44,257 nt of DNA from the NCBI GenBank assembly GCA_024644875.1, contig JAHEGY010000030.1:1-44257 (forward strand), read 5' to 3'. The first letter of the stretch is position 1; each line of letters starts with the position of its first letter. This DNA comes from Cyclobacteriaceae bacterium (GTDB taxonomy: Bacteria; Bacteroidota; Bacteroidia; Cytophagales; Cyclobacteriaceae). Under the pieces are notes generated by a model that saw only the letters and a list, made by a program, of their open reading frames with translations, had not been told where the DNA came from and ran no database searches. Below are positions 24,584 to 34,938 of this stretch, piece by piece. A program made the translations under genes and the position numbers.

Positions 24584-25858
24584 TTATTTAATTACCTGAA
24601 ATCCGGTATACTTCTGAAGGACACCCGGTATCCTTATTCCATCTTCTGTCTGATTATTTTCCAAAATGGCGGCAACAATTCGCGGTAAAGCAAGGGCACT
24701 ACCATTTAGTGTGTGCAAAAGGACGTTCTTACCATTATCATCCTTATACCGTAATTTCAAACGATTGGCCTGGTAAGTTTCGAAATTACTTACCGAGCTT
24801 ACTTCCAACCATTTTTGCTGACCTGCGGAAAACACTTCCATATCGTAAGTCATAGCTGATGTAAATCCAAGATCGCCACCGCATAACCTGATCATACGAA
24901 AAGGCAACTCCAGCTTAATCAAAAGACCTTTGACGTAATCACACATTTTATCCAGCGCCTTGTATGATTCATCCGAGGTATGTATTTCCACAATTTCAAC
25001 CTTATCAAACTGGTGTAATCGATTAAGACCCCGAACATGTGCCCCCCAGGACCCGGCTTCCCTTCTGAAACAAGTAGTAAAGCCCACATTTTTGATTGGC
25101 AAATCATCACTGCTGATTATAGAATCCCTGTATATATTGGTAATCGGCACCTCTGCGGTCGGTATCAAATAATATTCCTCATCTGTAAGCTGGTACATTT
25201 GTCCTTCCTTATCTGGCAGCTGTCCTGTGGCACGGCCAGATTCCGCATTTATAAGTACTGGAGGTTGTATCTCCATATATCCAGCCTTTTCGGCTTCTTC
25301 AAGGAAAAAACTTACCAAGGCCCGTTGAAGTTTGGCTCCTTTTCCTTTATAAACCGGGAATCCAGCTCCTGTTATCTTATTACCAAGCTTAAAATCTATT
25401 ATATCATATTTCTGAATCAGGTCCCAATGCGGTAAGGCGCCATCACCTAGAACAGGAACATCTCCCCATTCAAACAGGGTGAGATTATCTTCAGGTTTTA
25501 CCCCCTCGGGAACATCTTCATGAGGAATATTTGGGATCGTATAGAGTAATTCCTCAAGTTGGCCCTGTGCTTCAGCCATACTATCACTTAATATTTTACT
25601 CTTCTCTTTAAGTTCCCTGGTTGTCTTTTTGGCCAGCTCAGCTTCTTCTTTTTTCCCCTCTTTCAATAAGCTTCCGATCGAACGTGAAATCTGGTTCAAC
25701 TCATTCAAAAGAGAATCCAGGTCTGACTGTAAAGCTCGTCGCTTGTCGTCCAGTTCGATCACTTGTGATATGGTAGCCTCAGCATCAGGAAATCTCTTTT
25801 TCCCCAGCCCCTTTATTACGTCCTCTTTCTTACTTCTTATATGCGTTAGTTGAAGCAT
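24584..25858 (-). CDS. serS: Seryl-tRNA synthetase
   Basis: A 424-residue class II aminoacyl-tRNA synthetase charging tRNA-Ser. The N-terminal coiled-coil arm (about 30-100, rich in K, E and L) binds the tRNA long variable arm. The catalytic core has motif 2 (CFRREAGSWGAHVRGLNRLHQF, split here as CFRREAGSWG then RGLNRLHQF, about 265-286) and motif 3 (NGSALALPRIVAAILENN, about 385-402). Length matches bacterial SerS. ATG 25858 is preceded by a good housekeeping promoter. The GNAT gene follows 11 nt downstream. Confidence 0.97.
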   Translation of the reverse strand: MLQLTHIRSKKEDVIKGLGKKRFPDAEATISQVIELDDKRRALQSDLDSLLNELNQISRSIGSLLKEGKKEEAELAKKTTRELKEKSKILSDSMAEAQGQLEELLYTIPNIPHEDVPEGVKPEDNLTLFEWGDVPVLGDGALPHWDLIQKYDIIDFKLGNKITGAGFPVYKGKGAKLQRALVSFFLEEAEKAGYMEIQPPVLINAESGRATGQLPDKEGQMYQLTDEEYYLIPTAEVPITNIYRDSIISSDDLPIKNVGFTTCFRREAGSWGAHVRGLNRLHQFDKVEIVEIHTSDESYKALDKMCDYVKGLLIKLELPFRMIRLCGGDLGFTSAMTYDMEVFSAGQQKWLEVSSVSNFETYQANRLKLRYKDDNGKNVLLHTLNGSALALPRIVAAILENNQTEDGIRIPGVLQKYTGFQVIK

Positions 25859-25881
25859 ATTGTATCAATTTATTCTTTGTG

Positions 25882-25909
25882 CAAATGTAAGAGGAATTAT
25901 TGTTAACAA
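25882..25909 (-). promoter_or_regulatory. Predicted serS promoter
   Basis: On the minus strand TTG (25909 to 25907), 17 nt, then TACATTTG (25889 to 25882), which matches TAnnTTTG. The start would fall about 17 nt before the serS ATG. Confidence 0.6.
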
Positions 25910-25975
25910 TAAAAAAATTTATTTTTTCGAAATAAAATTTTAAAATATTTGTTTAGATAAAATAAATGTATATTC

Positions 25976-26002
25976 TTGACAATTAAGGGTATGTGATATA
26001 AT
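25976..26002 (+). promoter_or_regulatory. E. coli-like -35/-10 pair upstream of rho (weak call)
   Basis: TTGACA (25976-25981), 15 nt, then TATAAT (25997-26002), leaving a 5' leader of about 120 nt before rho. Both hexamers are perfect for E. coli sigma-70, but the spacing is short and this is not the usual Bacteroidota consensus. It may be chance in AT-rich DNA. Confidence 0.3.
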
Positions 26003-26127
26003 ATTGTACCATCAATTCATCTGTGGACTATAGAGATAGCCCATTCTGAGAGTAGAAATTCATTATTCTTTTTCATAACTGTTCAATAAGATCAAAACAA
26101 ATCCTAGATTACTTTTAATACCTTATT

Positions 26128-27726
26128 ATGTATAATATTGATGATTTAAATGTGAGGCTTCTTTCTGAGCTGAAAGAAGTTGCGGAGGGATTGGGAATTA
26201 AAAATTTTAAAAAACTTCCCAAGAAGGAATTAATTTATAAAATTCTTGATTACCAAGCCGCCAACCCACAAACTAAAAAAGAAAAGAGCAAGAAGGAAAC
26301 TGCGAAGAAAGAACCGGTTAGTGAACCGAATATTACCGCAACCATTGCTAAAAGAGAAAATGTAAAAGAAATAGAGTCAAAAGATGCAGCTAATAAAACA
26401 GCTGATGAATTGCTTGAATCTTTTGACATGGAATTGGATGAAACCTTCGGGAAATTCGGAGGAGATGAATCTAAAACTGCTAAAAAGCGTGAGAAACCTG
26501 AAAGAGCTGAAAAAGCTGAACATAGAGGTGGAGACGAACCAAGGAAAGATCATAGAAGGGATCGTAAAGATGACCAGGGCCATAAAAAGCCGGCAATTAA
26601 AGAATTTGATGGAGTTATTGAGAATGAAGGTGTTCTTGAGATCATGCAGGATGGCTATGGCTTCCTCCGCTCATCAGATTATAATTACCTGGCCAGCCCG
26701 GATGATATTTATGTATCACCCTCACAGATTAAACTGTTTGGATTAAAAACCGGCGACATTGTACATGGCCAGATCCGACCACCAAAGGAAGGAGAGAAAT
26801 ATTTTGCCTTGCTGAGGGTTGAAAATGTGAATGGAAAGACTACGGAAGAAATAAGGGACAGGGTACCATTTGAGTACCTCACTCCGTTATTCCCGGAAGA
26901 GAAAATAAACCTTGCAACAAAGGCTGATCCTGGAAATTATTCCATGAGGATACATGATTTATTCGCCCCGATAGGTAAAGGTCAGCGTGGAATGATCGTT
27001 GCGCAGCCCTATACAGGTAAAACGGTATTGTTGAAGCAGATAGCAAATGCCATTGCGGAAAACCATCCTGAAATTTATCTGATGATTCTGTTGATAGATG
27101 AGAGACCTGAGGAAGTTACCGATATGGCACGTTCTGTTAAAGCAGAAGTTGTTTCTTCAACATTCGACGAACAAGCAGAAAGACATGTCAAGGTTGCGAA
27201 CATTATTCTGGAAAAGGCCAAACGAATGGTAGAATGTGGGCATGATGTGGTTATCCTTCTGGATTCTATTACCAGGTTAGCAAGGGCTCATAACACTGTG
27301 GTTCCATCCTCAGGAAAGATATTGTCCGGGGGTGTTGATGCAAATGCATTACACAAGCCAAAAAGATTTTTTGGTGCCGCAAGAAATGTTGAAAATGGTG
27401 GATCTCTGACCATTATCGCAACTGCCCTGATAGAAACTGGTTCAAAAATGGATGAAGTTATCTTTGAAGAATTTAAAGGAACAGGTAATATGGAATTACA
27501 ACTGGATCGTAAGTTATCCAACAAGCGGATATTCCCTGCACTTGATGTTCCTGCTTCAGGTACAAGAAGAGAAGATCTGCTGCTTGATAAGGAAACACTC
27601 CAGAGAATCTGGATCCTGCGTAAATTTATTCAGGACATGAACTCTAATGAGGCCATTGAATTCCTGATAGAGAGAATGAAGGGTACAAGAAATAATGAAG
27701 AGTTTCTATTGACAATGAATAGTTAA
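26128..27726 (+). CDS. rho: Transcription termination factor Rho with charged insertion
   Basis: A 532-residue hexameric RNA helicase that ends transcription at Rho-dependent sites. Order: Rho N-terminal helical domain (1-43), a Lys/Glu/Asp-rich low-complexity insertion (about 47-157), a cold-shock-like RNA-binding domain (about 160-235), and the RecA-like ATPase. The ATPase shows a P-loop (AQPYTGKT), [11 protein letters not shown], the Q-loop/R-loop region ([21 protein letters not shown]) and [13 protein letters not shown]. coli Rho is 419 residues; the extra length is the insertion, which is typical of Bacteroidota and forms a disordered region that in Bacteroides thetaiotaomicron Rho promotes phase separation. 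It is monocistronic with its own terminator. Confidence 0.97.
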   Translation: MYNIDDLNVRLLSELKEVAEGLGIKNFKKLPKKELIYKILDYQAANPQTKKEKSKKETAKKEPVSEPNITATIAKRENVKEIESKDAANKTADELLESFDMELDETFGKFGGDESKTAKKREKPERAEKAEHRGGDEPRKDHRRDRKDDQGHKKPAIKEFDGVIENEGVLEIMQDGYGFLRSSDYNYLASPDDIYVSPSQIKLFGLKTGDIVHGQIRPPKEGEKYFALLRVENVNGKTTEEIRDRVPFEYLTPLFPEEKINLATKADPGNYSMRIHDLFAPIGKGQRGMIVAQPYTGKTVLLKQIANAIAENHPEIYLMILLIDERPEEVTDMARSVKAEVVSSTFDEQAERHVKVANIILEKAKRMVECGHDVVILLDSITRLARAHNTVVPSSGKILSGGVDANALHKPKRFFGAARNVENGGSLTIIATALIETGSKMDEVIFEEFKGTGNMELQLDRKLSNKRIFPALDVPASGTRREDLLLDKETLQRIWILRKFIQDMNSNEAIEFLIERMKGTRNNEEFLLTMNS

Positions 27727-27745
27727 TACCTGAATACAAAACACC

Positions 27746-27787
27746 AATCCCGTCTCAGTCTGAAAAATGCCTGGGATGGGATTTTTT
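27746..27787. terminator. Intrinsic terminator after rho
   Basis: A 13-bp stem (27746-27758 / 27771-27783, two G-U pairs) with a 12-nt loop is followed by T residues. It overlaps the stop codon of the convergent oxidoreductase gene by two bases. Confidence 0.8.
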
Positions 27788-29003
27788 ATTTCCTGCCATA
27801 TACGAATTCATGGAGATAATTATACCTGGGGGTAAGCTCACCATTATCGGTTATGGTTGCTCTTTCGATCATTTCATCTTTATCTCCGTAAACCATATTC
27901 GGAAAAACTTTTTCAATCAATGCACGTCCGAAAGAATTAGAAGCTTCCCTTGGAAGTTCGTTTGGTAAATTATCAACAGCCATTACCGAAATGTTTCCAT
28001 CATCTGAAAAAGGAGGTTTTTCGCAGGATTCGACGGGATCAAAATCATAAAATGGAGCCTCAATAGTACTTGCTCTTAAGGTCGATGGGATCGGGCCCCC
28101 TATGTCGCAGGAAATATCCGCTATGATGTTGATATTAAAATCGTCATGCAGCATATCAGCTATGCTGAAATAGCGGTCTGCACCCTGATTCCAATATGTT
28201 CCATTAATAAAAATATCAGCTTTCCTGGCAAACTTGATAAAATCAGACTTATAAAAATGTGGAGACCTGTGAAATTCTTCACGATCAAAATCCGCATCAT
28301 CAAATCGTTTGTAATAATCTCTGGAGTGCAACTGGGTAAAAACCGGATCTTTTAGCTCATGGGTCATAAAATCATAAACTGTTACTTCTTTTATTCCCAT
28401 ATTCTCAAGAACCTCCCTGGCACCATGACCAACGCTTCCATGTCCGGTAAGGACAACTTTTATCGGGGGAAGCTGCATCTTTTTATATTCGTTTTTCAGC
28501 TCAATATAGGAACTGCATTGATAGGCTGGCTTTATATGGTATAGGTTAAACTTTTTCCCATAACCTAAAAGGCCATTGTAGGCGCCCACTATGCCTGCAA
28601 ACCGCCCGAAAGCTATTACCCGCTTTCCAAATTTATCAGTCAGGCATTCGTATTCAATAAGCTTTATTCTATTGTCAAGGATGGATCTGAGTAATTTTCT
28701 GTTATAGGACTGCTTTTTAATAGTATGAGAAAAGAATAAATAGGTCTTTTCTGGTATCAGATCTTTATCCTGAAACTCTTTTATGCCAAGAATAATATCA
28801 CAATCATCCAGTTTCTCTACAACAGGAATATTCAGATCTGAATACGAGGTGTCTGCAAAACAGCGTATGCCGGAGGTTTGTACGACAATTTCAAAAGCAG
28901 GGAAAATATTCTGTGCCTCTATGACTTCCCAGGGTGTTAAGGGAACCCGGTTATCCGGAGGGATTTTCCCTTCTCTTGCAATTCCAATTTTTATTTTGTT
29001 CAT
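27786..29003 (-). CDS. Saccharopine dehydrogenase-like NAD(P) oxidoreductase (AlaDH/PNT superfamily)
   Basis: A 405-residue two-domain dehydrogenase. The N-terminal AlaDH/PNT domain has the substrate Arg motif NRVPLTPWEV (about 18-27) and FFSHTIKKQSYN (about 90-101), a variant found in lysine-forming saccharopine dehydrogenases (LYS1/LKR type). The Rossmann domain begins VVLTGHGSVGHGAREVL (about 184-200), followed by acidic Asp after VTVYD. The likely chemistry is NAD(P)-linked oxidation or reduction at an amino-acid secondary amine. Whether the product is lysine/saccharopine or another opine-like compound is open, because no partner gene is nearby. The ATG at 29003 gives a full-length protein. 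Confidence 0.8.
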   Translation of the reverse strand: MNKIKIGIAREGKIPPDNRVPLTPWEVIEAQNIFPAFEIVVQTSGIRCFADTSYSDLNIPVVEKLDDCDIILGIKEFQDKDLIPEKTYLFFSHTIKKQSYNRKLLRSILDNRIKLIEYECLTDKFGKRVIAFGRFAGIVGAYNGLLGYGKKFNLYHIKPAYQCSSYIELKNEYKKMQLPPIKVVLTGHGSVGHGAREVLENMGIKEVTVYDFMTHELKDPVFTQLHSRDYYKRFDDADFDREEFHRSPHFYKSDFIKFARKADIFINGTYWNQGADRYFSIADMLHDDFNINIIADISCDIGGPIPSTLRASTIEAPFYDFDPVESCEKPPFSDDGNISVMAVDNLPNELPREASNSFGRALIEKVFPNMVYGDKDEMIERATITDNGELTPRYNYLHEFVYGRK

Positions 29004-29081
29004 TTTTGTATAAAATCAAAAACAGGTATCAGGCTAGCTGATACGGGATATTAATATAAAATAATTATTTAACAAATTGCA

Positions 29082-29705
29082 ATGGCATCCATTCTAAAAC
29101 TGATCTTATTCTGGATATTATATTTCACGATTCATAGCTTATTTGCCTCCACAATTGTAAAAACGAAATTTCGGAAGATGTTTCCTCGTTTAAACAGGTT
29201 TTACAGAGCCATATATGTGTTCTTTTCCATTGGAGGATTGGCAGTCATTTTCCTGTTTCAATCCTCTCTTCCTTTTTCAATCCTGTATGACAGGAATACG
29301 CTCTCAACAGGTATTGGATTATGCCTTGCCTCAGTTGGATTGCAAATTATTTTGGAATCCTTTTCATTTTACGATACCGCAGAATTTCTTGGGTTCAGAC
29401 AAGCCAAAGGGATTCTGGAAGAACAGGGATTCATAAAGAAGGGTATCTTAAAATATGTTAGACATCCATTGTACAGCGGTTCCATGCTTTTTTTGATTGG
29501 GTATCTGATCTTTGCTCCAAATATGGTCAACCTGGCGTCTGTTCCATTAATGATCATCTATTTTATTATTGGTTCTTATTTTGAAGAGAAAAAACTGATC
29601 AAATCATTTGGTAAAGCTTATTCTCAATACAGATCGGAAGTACCCGCCTTCATCCCAAGACCGGGTATGCTGTTCAAAGGTTCACGAAAAGCTAAAAATC
29701 TATAA
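29082..29705 (+). CDS. ICMT/PEMT-like membrane methyltransferase family protein
   Basis: A 207-residue membrane protein with about five hydrophobic segments. The C-terminal half carries the isoprenylcysteine-methyltransferase-like signature: KYVRHPLYSG (about 125-134), then after two membrane segments YFEEKKLIKSFGKAYSQYRSEVPAFIP (about 166-192, His/Arg/Glu/Tyr pattern that binds S-adenosylmethionine). NnrU-like proteins share this fold. The methyl acceptor is unknown. It is divergent from the oxidoreductase gene, with 78 nt between them, and 70 nt ahead of the glycogen synthase gene. Confidence 0.8.
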   Translation: MASILKLILFWILYFTIHSLFASTIVKTKFRKMFPRLNRFYRAIYVFFSIGGLAVIFLFQSSLPFSILYDRNTLSTGIGLCLASVGLQIILESFSFYDTAEFLGFRQAKGILEEQGFIKKGILKYVRHPLYSGSMLFLIGYLIFAPNMVNLASVPLMIIYFIIGSYFEEKKLIKSFGKAYSQYRSEVPAFIPRPGMLFKGSRKAKNL

Positions 29706-29775
29706 ATACTTTCAACATGAATAATTATTTAATTAATTTATGGAGTAATTGTTTTTTATTCATCAGAGTAAGAAT

Positions 29776-31626
29776 ATGAAAAAAACACACCCTCCAAAAT
29801 CTGATGTGGTTAAGAAGATCACCAAGAGAGAAATATTTAACACCTTGCTGGTAGAAGTAGCCTGGGAAGTCTGTAACCAGGTAGGTGGAATTTATACAGT
29901 AATCAGGTCAAAAACTCCTACACAAGTGAATAAATGGGGGAGAAACTATTGTACCGTCGGGCCATATATACATCAATATGCAATCTCTGAGTTTGAAGAG
30001 ATTACTGATTCGCCGGATCCATATTGTCAGGTTGTTCAGAAATTAAAGGAATTGGGCTTTGATGCGAAGTACGGAAAATGGCTGGTTACCGGCCGACCGA
30101 ATACTGTCCTTTTAAATCCATATTGTGTCTATGACCGACTAGGTTCAATCAAATATGAAATATGGGACCACCACGATATTTCTTTCCCGGAAGGCGATGA
30201 GCTTTTAGATAAAGTCATCGCTTTTGGTTACCTGGTCCAGGTCTTTTTTGCACATCTGGCAATGGATGGCTTTACCAGCAATAAGATCATCGGTCATTTT
30301 CACGAATGGATGGCCGGAACGGCAATCCCGGAAATCAGGCATGAAAATATACCCGTCAGAACGATCTTTACTACCCATGCAACCATGCTGGGCAGGTACC
30401 TGGCCATGAATGATCCGCAGTTTTATGAGCATTTACCATTTTTCAACTGGTTGGATGAAGCCAGAAAATTCAACATTGAACCTCAGGTCCGGATAGAAAG
30501 ATCAGCAGCACACGGAGCCCATATATTTTCAACAGTAAGTGAGGTTACAGGCCGTGAATGCGAACATTTAATAGGTCGAAAGCCCGATTACATTTTACCC
30601 AATGGAATAAATATTCAAAGATTTACGGCTTTGCATGAATTCCAGAACCTACATAAGGAGTTTAAGGAAAGAATCAATGAATTCATCATGGCGCACTTTT
30701 TCCCTAGTTATACCTTCGACCTCGACAAAACACTTTATTTCTTTACCTCAGGAAGATTCGAATACCGGAACAAAGGATTTGACCTGACCATTGAGGCATT
30801 ATCAAGACTTAACTGGAAACTAAAACGGGCAGGTGATGATGTTACCGTAATTATGTTCTTCATTACAAAGCAACCTTTTCATTCCATCAACCCTGAGATT
30901 TTACATTCAAAAGCTGTTCTGGAGGAATTGAGAAATACCATAGATACAGTGAAGGAACAAGTCGCACAGCGACTCTTTTATGCTGCAGCAACTAGCGAGG
31001 ATCAACGCCTTCCAATACTGAATGACTTTGTTGATGATTACTGGAGACTCCGATACAGAAGAACGCTCCAATCATTCAAGAAGGCCTCACTCCCACCAAT
31101 TATTACACATAACCTGATCAATGACGGAGATGATCCCATATTGAACTTTCTAAGGTCCACCAATCTCATCAATAATTTGGATGACCGGGTAAAGATCGTT
31201 TACCATCCAGATTTCATTAATACTACGAACCCTCTTTTTGGTATAGAATATGACCAGTTTGTCAGGGGTTGCCACCTGGGCATATTTCCTAGCCTGTATG
31301 AACCATGGGGTTATACTCCCCTGGAATGTCTTGCCAGGGCGGTCCCTGCAATAACGAGTAATCTTTCAGGATTCGGGGACTATGTTGTAAACCACATTAA
31401 GCCGATCAATAAGAAACCGATTTATATAACAAATAACAAGACACAAGATTTTGACCAGGCAGCCAACCAACTGGCCAATCAAATGCTGCAATTCGTGAGG
31501 TTAAGCAGGCGGGAAAGGATAGATCTTCGTTACAAAGCCGAAAATGCCTCCGTTCATTTTGACTGGAATAACCTGATCAGCTATTATGATACTGCATATA
31601 AAGATGCAATTTCAATTGATGACTGA
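29776..31626 (+). CDS. Glycogen synthase, GT3 family (eukaryotic type)
   Basis: A 616-residue glycosyltransferase that extends alpha-1,4-glucan from a nucleotide sugar. It belongs to GT3, the yeast/animal type, rather than the GlgA GT5 type. Visible features are EVAWEVCNQVGGIYTVIRSK at the N-terminus, GHFHEWMAG, FTTHATMLGRYLA, the hinge YILPNGINIQRF, FTSGRFEYRNKGFD and the donor-site FPSLYEPWGYTPLECLARAVP. The GT3 type is frequent in Bacteroidota. The start at ATG 29776 is preferred; a TTG at 29749 would add nine residues with no family support. No other glycogen genes are close. Confidence 0.93.
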   Translation: MKKTHPPKSDVVKKITKREIFNTLLVEVAWEVCNQVGGIYTVIRSKTPTQVNKWGRNYCTVGPYIHQYAISEFEEITDSPDPYCQVVQKLKELGFDAKYGKWLVTGRPNTVLLNPYCVYDRLGSIKYEIWDHHDISFPEGDELLDKVIAFGYLVQVFFAHLAMDGFTSNKIIGHFHEWMAGTAIPEIRHENIPVRTIFTTHATMLGRYLAMNDPQFYEHLPFFNWLDEARKFNIEPQVRIERSAAHGAHIFSTVSEVTGRECEHLIGRKPDYILPNGINIQRFTALHEFQNLHKEFKERINEFIMAHFFPSYTFDLDKTLYFFTSGRFEYRNKGFDLTIEALSRLNWKLKRAGDDVTVIMFFITKQPFHSINPEILHSKAVLEELRNTIDTVKEQVAQRLFYAAATSEDQRLPILNDFVDDYWRLRYRRTLQSFKKASLPPIITHNLINDGDDPILNFLRSTNLINNLDDRVKIVYHPDFINTTNPLFGIEYDQFVRGCHLGIFPSLYEPWGYTPLECLARAVPAITSNLSGFGDYVVNHIKPINKKPIYITNNKTQDFDQAANQLANQMLQFVRLSRRERIDLRYKAENASVHFDWNNLISYYDTAYKDAISIDD

Positions 31627-31774
31627 TTTTTTCTATCTCTGAATCTCAGATTTTATAAGATTTAATAGCTCATGCATAAATCTGGATTCTAAATAATCTG
31701 AATTCATTAATAAGCCAATCTGGCGCAAATTCATCACTTATGTGTTCAAAAACGGACATTTTGGCATAATTGCT

Positions 31775-31805
31775 TTTCAAATTTAAAATGGTTTGAAATT
31801 TGAAA
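31775..31805. repeat. 10-bp inverted repeat upstream of clpB (candidate operator)
   Basis: TTTCAAATTT (31775-31784) and AAATTTGAAA (31796-31805) are perfect arms with an 11-nt spacer, ending 36 nt before the clpB ATG. TTGAAA-type hexamers repeat three times just here. It is not the CIRCE element (TTAGCACTC). A role in heat-shock control is inference. Confidence 0.5.
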
Positions 31806-31841
31806 CATTGAAAATGTACATATAAGAAGGAGAAACTAGAT

Positions 31842-34469
31842 ATGAATTTTGAAAAATATACCATTAAATCTCAGGAAGCAATTCAGAAGTCTGTACAGGT
31901 TGCCCAGGAAATGAGCAACCAGGTCATTGAACCGGCTCATTTATTTAAAGGCATCATTGATACGGATGAGAATGTAGCTTCCTTCGTCTTAAACAAACTC
32001 GATGTAAACATTGACCATCTGCATACCAAGCTGATGGAATTGATGGAAAGCTATCCAAAAGTTAGCGGTGGTCAGCAACCTTATTTGTCAAATGACAGTT
32101 CATCTGTTTTGCAGCATGCTGAAAATTTCAGCAAAGAATTAAAAGATGAATACATTTCCATAGAGCACTTACTCCTGGGCATACTCAAGGGTAAGGACAA
32201 AATGGCCCAGATCCTGAAAGATGCAGGAATCAATGAAAAAAACCTTAAAATGGCTATTACCGAGCTAAGAAAAGGGAACAGGGTAAATGATGCAAACGCA
32301 GAGGGCAAATACCGTTCATTAGAGCGATATAGTAAGAATCTTAATGAGATGGCCCAGAATGGCAAGATCGATCCGGTGATTGGCAGGGATGATGAAATTC
32401 GAAGAGTTTTACAAATCTTATCAAGAAGAACTAAGAATAATCCGATCCTGCTTGGCGAACCTGGAGTGGGCAAAACAGCCATTGTCGAAGGGATGGCACA
32501 AAGGATGGTTGATGGTGATGTTCCTGAAAATCTTAAGTCAAAGTCAATCATATCTCTGGATATGGGACTACTCGTAGCTGGTGCCAAATACAAGGGAGAG
32601 TTTGAAGAAAGATTAAAATCAGTAATCAAAGAAGTTACCGATTCAGATGGGGAGATCATTTTGTTTATTGACGAGATACATACCTTGATTGGAGCTGGTG
32701 CAGGTGAAGGTGCAATGGATGCTGCAAACCTGTTAAAACCAGCATTGGCCAGGGGCGAGTTACATGCTATCGGCGCAACTACGCTGAAGGAATATCAGAA
32801 ACATATAGAAAAAGACAAGGCCCTTGAACGACGGTTCCAGAGCGTTATGGTTAATGAACCTTCTATGCAGGATTCTATTTCCATTTTAAGGGGGATTAAG
32901 GAAAAATATGAAGTCCATCATGGGGTGAGGATTAAAGATGACGCGGTTATCGCCTCAGTAGAATTAAGCGATCGATACATTTCAGACCGTTTCCTTCCCG
33001 ATAAGGCCATAGACCTGATGGATGAAGCAGCTTCAAAATTAAGGATAGAAATCAATTCACTTCCCGAGGAACTGGATGAGTTGCAAAGGAGGATCATGCA
33101 ACTTGAAATCGAACGGGAGGCGATCCGGAGGGAAAAGGATAAAGAAAAAGAAAGGTCTCTCTCAAAGGAAATTGCCAATTTATCTGAGCAAAGAAATGAG
33201 CTCAAAGCTAAGTGGGAAAGTGAAAAGGAAGTGATAAAAGGTATCCGGGAAGAAAAGGAAAAGATAGATCAGTTCAAGCATGAGGCGGAACAGGCTGAAA
33301 GAGCAGGTGATTTTGGCAAAGTGGCAGAAATACGATATGGTACGATTGTGGAAAGCGAGAAAAAACTGGAAGAATTCAATGCGCGTATGGAAGAGATGAA
33401 AGGCAATTCCCCCTTGTTAAAGGAAGATGTGGACAGCGAAGATATTGCAGAAGTGGTGGCTAAGTGGACTGGTATTCCGGTATCCAAAATGCTTCAGAGT
33501 GACCGGGAAAAATTATTGCTGCTTGAAAAGGAATTAGGGAAACGTGTGGCCGGGCAGGAGGAGGCGATCCGGGCACTGTCTGATGCCGTCAGAAGAAGCA
33601 GGGCAGGATTACAGGACCCAAGGCGGCCTATTGGTTCCTTTATATTTCTGGGGACGACGGGTGTTGGAAAGACCGAATTGGCAAAATCACTAGCTGAATT
33701 TCTGTTCAATGATGAAAATGCCATGATTCGCATCGATATGTCGGAATACCAGGAAAGACATACAGTAAGCAGGTTGATAGGAGCACCTCCGGGATACGTT
33801 GGTTACGATGAAGGGGGTCAGTTAACAGAAGCTGTAAGAAGAAAGCCTTATTCTGTAATTCTGCTAGATGAAATAGAAAAGGCCCATGCGGATGTTTTCA
33901 ATATATTGTTGCAGGTTCTTGACGATGGCCGGTTGACAGATAATAAAGGCCGGGTTGCAAACTTCAAGAATACCATAATAATAATGACCACCAATATAGG
34001 ATCCCATATCATCCATGAAAAGTTTGCCGGGCTTACCGAAGAAAATGAGGTGAAGGTTCTTGAAGATACACAAAAGCAGGTTTTCGATATGTTGAAACAA
34101 ACCTTCCGACCTGAATTCCTGAACAGGATTGACGAAGCGATTATGTTCAAACCTCTATCCAAGAAAGATGTCCGAAAGATTGTTGGAATTCAATTCAGGA
34201 ATATCCAGGAGATGCTTATGTCAAATGGAATAAAACTGGAGGCATCTGATCAGGCCCTTGAATATATAGCTGAGATTGGATTTGATCCTCAATATGGAGC
34301 CAGACCATTAAAACGAATATTACAGAGAGAAGTACTTAATGAGCTTTCCAAAGAGATCTTATCCGGAGATATCCGTAAGGATTCTATTGTCGGAATTGAT
34401 CTCGACAAGAACAATCATATAAAGTTTATAAATCTGGATAATGTAAAAATTGAAGGATCAACGACTTAA
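31842..34469 (+). CDS. clpB: ATP-dependent disaggregase ClpB
   Basis: An 875-residue AAA+ chaperone that, with DnaK, solubilises aggregated proteins. Clp N-domain repeats cover about 1-145. AAA1 has Walker A GEPGVGKT near residue 203 and Walker B ILFIDEIH. The long M-domain coiled coil (about 400-530), which separates ClpB from ClpA/ClpC, is present. AAA2 has [14 protein letters not shown] near residue 603 and [11 protein letters not shown], and the C-terminal ClpB D2-small domain follows. A strong Shine-Dalgarno AGAAGGAGA (31825-31833) precedes the ATG, unusual in this window and consistent with high expression. The 3' end overlaps the convergent lipoprotein gene by 12 nt. Confidence 0.97.
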   Translation: MNFEKYTIKSQEAIQKSVQVAQEMSNQVIEPAHLFKGIIDTDENVASFVLNKLDVNIDHLHTKLMELMESYPKVSGGQQPYLSNDSSSVLQHAENFSKELKDEYISIEHLLLGILKGKDKMAQILKDAGINEKNLKMAITELRKGNRVNDANAEGKYRSLERYSKNLNEMAQNGKIDPVIGRDDEIRRVLQILSRRTKNNPILLGEPGVGKTAIVEGMAQRMVDGDVPENLKSKSIISLDMGLLVAGAKYKGEFEERLKSVIKEVTDSDGEIILFIDEIHTLIGAGAGEGAMDAANLLKPALARGELHAIGATTLKEYQKHIEKDKALERRFQSVMVNEPSMQDSISILRGIKEKYEVHHGVRIKDDAVIASVELSDRYISDRFLPDKAIDLMDEAASKLRIEINSLPEELDELQRRIMQLEIEREAIRREKDKEKERSLSKEIANLSEQRNELKAKWESEKEVIKGIREEKEKIDQFKHEAEQAERAGDFGKVAEIRYGTIVESEKKLEEFNARMEEMKGNSPLLKEDVDSEDIAEVVAKWTGIPVSKMLQSDREKLLLLEKELGKRVAGQEEAIRALSDAVRRSRAGLQDPRRPIGSFIFLGTTGVGKTELAKSLAEFLFNDENAMIRIDMSEYQERHTVSRLIGAPPGYVGYDEGGQLTEAVRRKPYSVILLDEIEKAHADVFNILLQVLDDGRLTDNKGRVANFKNTIIIMTTNIGSHIIHEKFAGLTEENEVKVLEDTQKQVFDMLKQTFRPEFLNRIDEAIMFKPLSKKDVRKIVGIQFRNIQEMLMSNGIKLEASDQALEYIAEIGFDPQYGARPLKRILQREVLNELSKEILSGDIRKDSIVGIDLDKNNHIKFINLDNVKIEGSTT

Positions 34470-34865
34470 GGTAAGTTGTATATCATCCATCAATAGAAGT
34501 GTAAGTTTATCAGGTAGTTTTTCTTTTATCCTGTAAGAGAAAACTACCTCTTTTTCCTTGTTAATTAGGTTTAATATACTGTCCTGAAACTCAAAATGTA
34601 ACATGTTCATGGCCGTATCGGAAGTAAAAACGCAACCCTCAAATCCGTAAGCTATTATCTCCACGGTATGGTCCCGGTCAATTACAACCTGACCATTCAT
34701 TGTGATATCAGATTCCGAAAACATTCCATGCATATCTTCATCAACAAGATACCATTCAGCTTCCCAGATACCTGTGAAATAATTTTCTTCAGATTCCTTC
34801 TCTGTTGCACACTGATTGAATATCAATAATAAAACCCCTGAAATAATAATAAAAAATCTTCTCAT
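34458..34865 (-). CDS. Small lipoprotein, lipocalin-like, unknown function
   Basis: A 135-residue predicted lipoprotein with lipobox IFNQC (Cys 19). The mature part begins [12 protein letters not shown] and continues as alternating beta strands ([19 protein letters not shown], then FSYRIKEKL and [14 protein letters not shown]), the look of a small lipocalin-like barrel. I recognise no specific family. It is convergent with clpB and shares 12 nt with its end. The next gene on the same strand (34939-35586) starts upstream of it and may be in the same transcript, with a 73-nt gap. Confidence 0.72.
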   Translation of the reverse strand: MRRFFIIISGVLLLIFNQCATEKESEENYFTGIWEAEWYLVDEDMHGMFSESDITMNGQVVIDRDHTVEIIAYGFEGCVFTSDTAMNMLHFEFQDSILNLINKEKEVVFSYRIKEKLPDKLTLLLMDDIQLTLSR

Positions 34866-34938
34866 AAAAGCCCGTCACTAAACAGCTAAAATATAAACGT
34901 GAGGATTTTATAATAATTGTTTCCGGATCTCCTAAAAA

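Noticed and set aside
31775-31805. CIRCE/HrcA operator ahead of clpB
   Set aside because: The arms (TTTCAAATTT) do not match the CIRCE arms TTAGCACTC; only a generic inverted repeat can be claimed.
32081-32659. 192-residue open frame on the minus strand
   Set aside because: Antisense to the ClpB AAA1 domain; its Ser/Leu-rich composition is what antisense reading of a Glu/Lys-rich gene gives.
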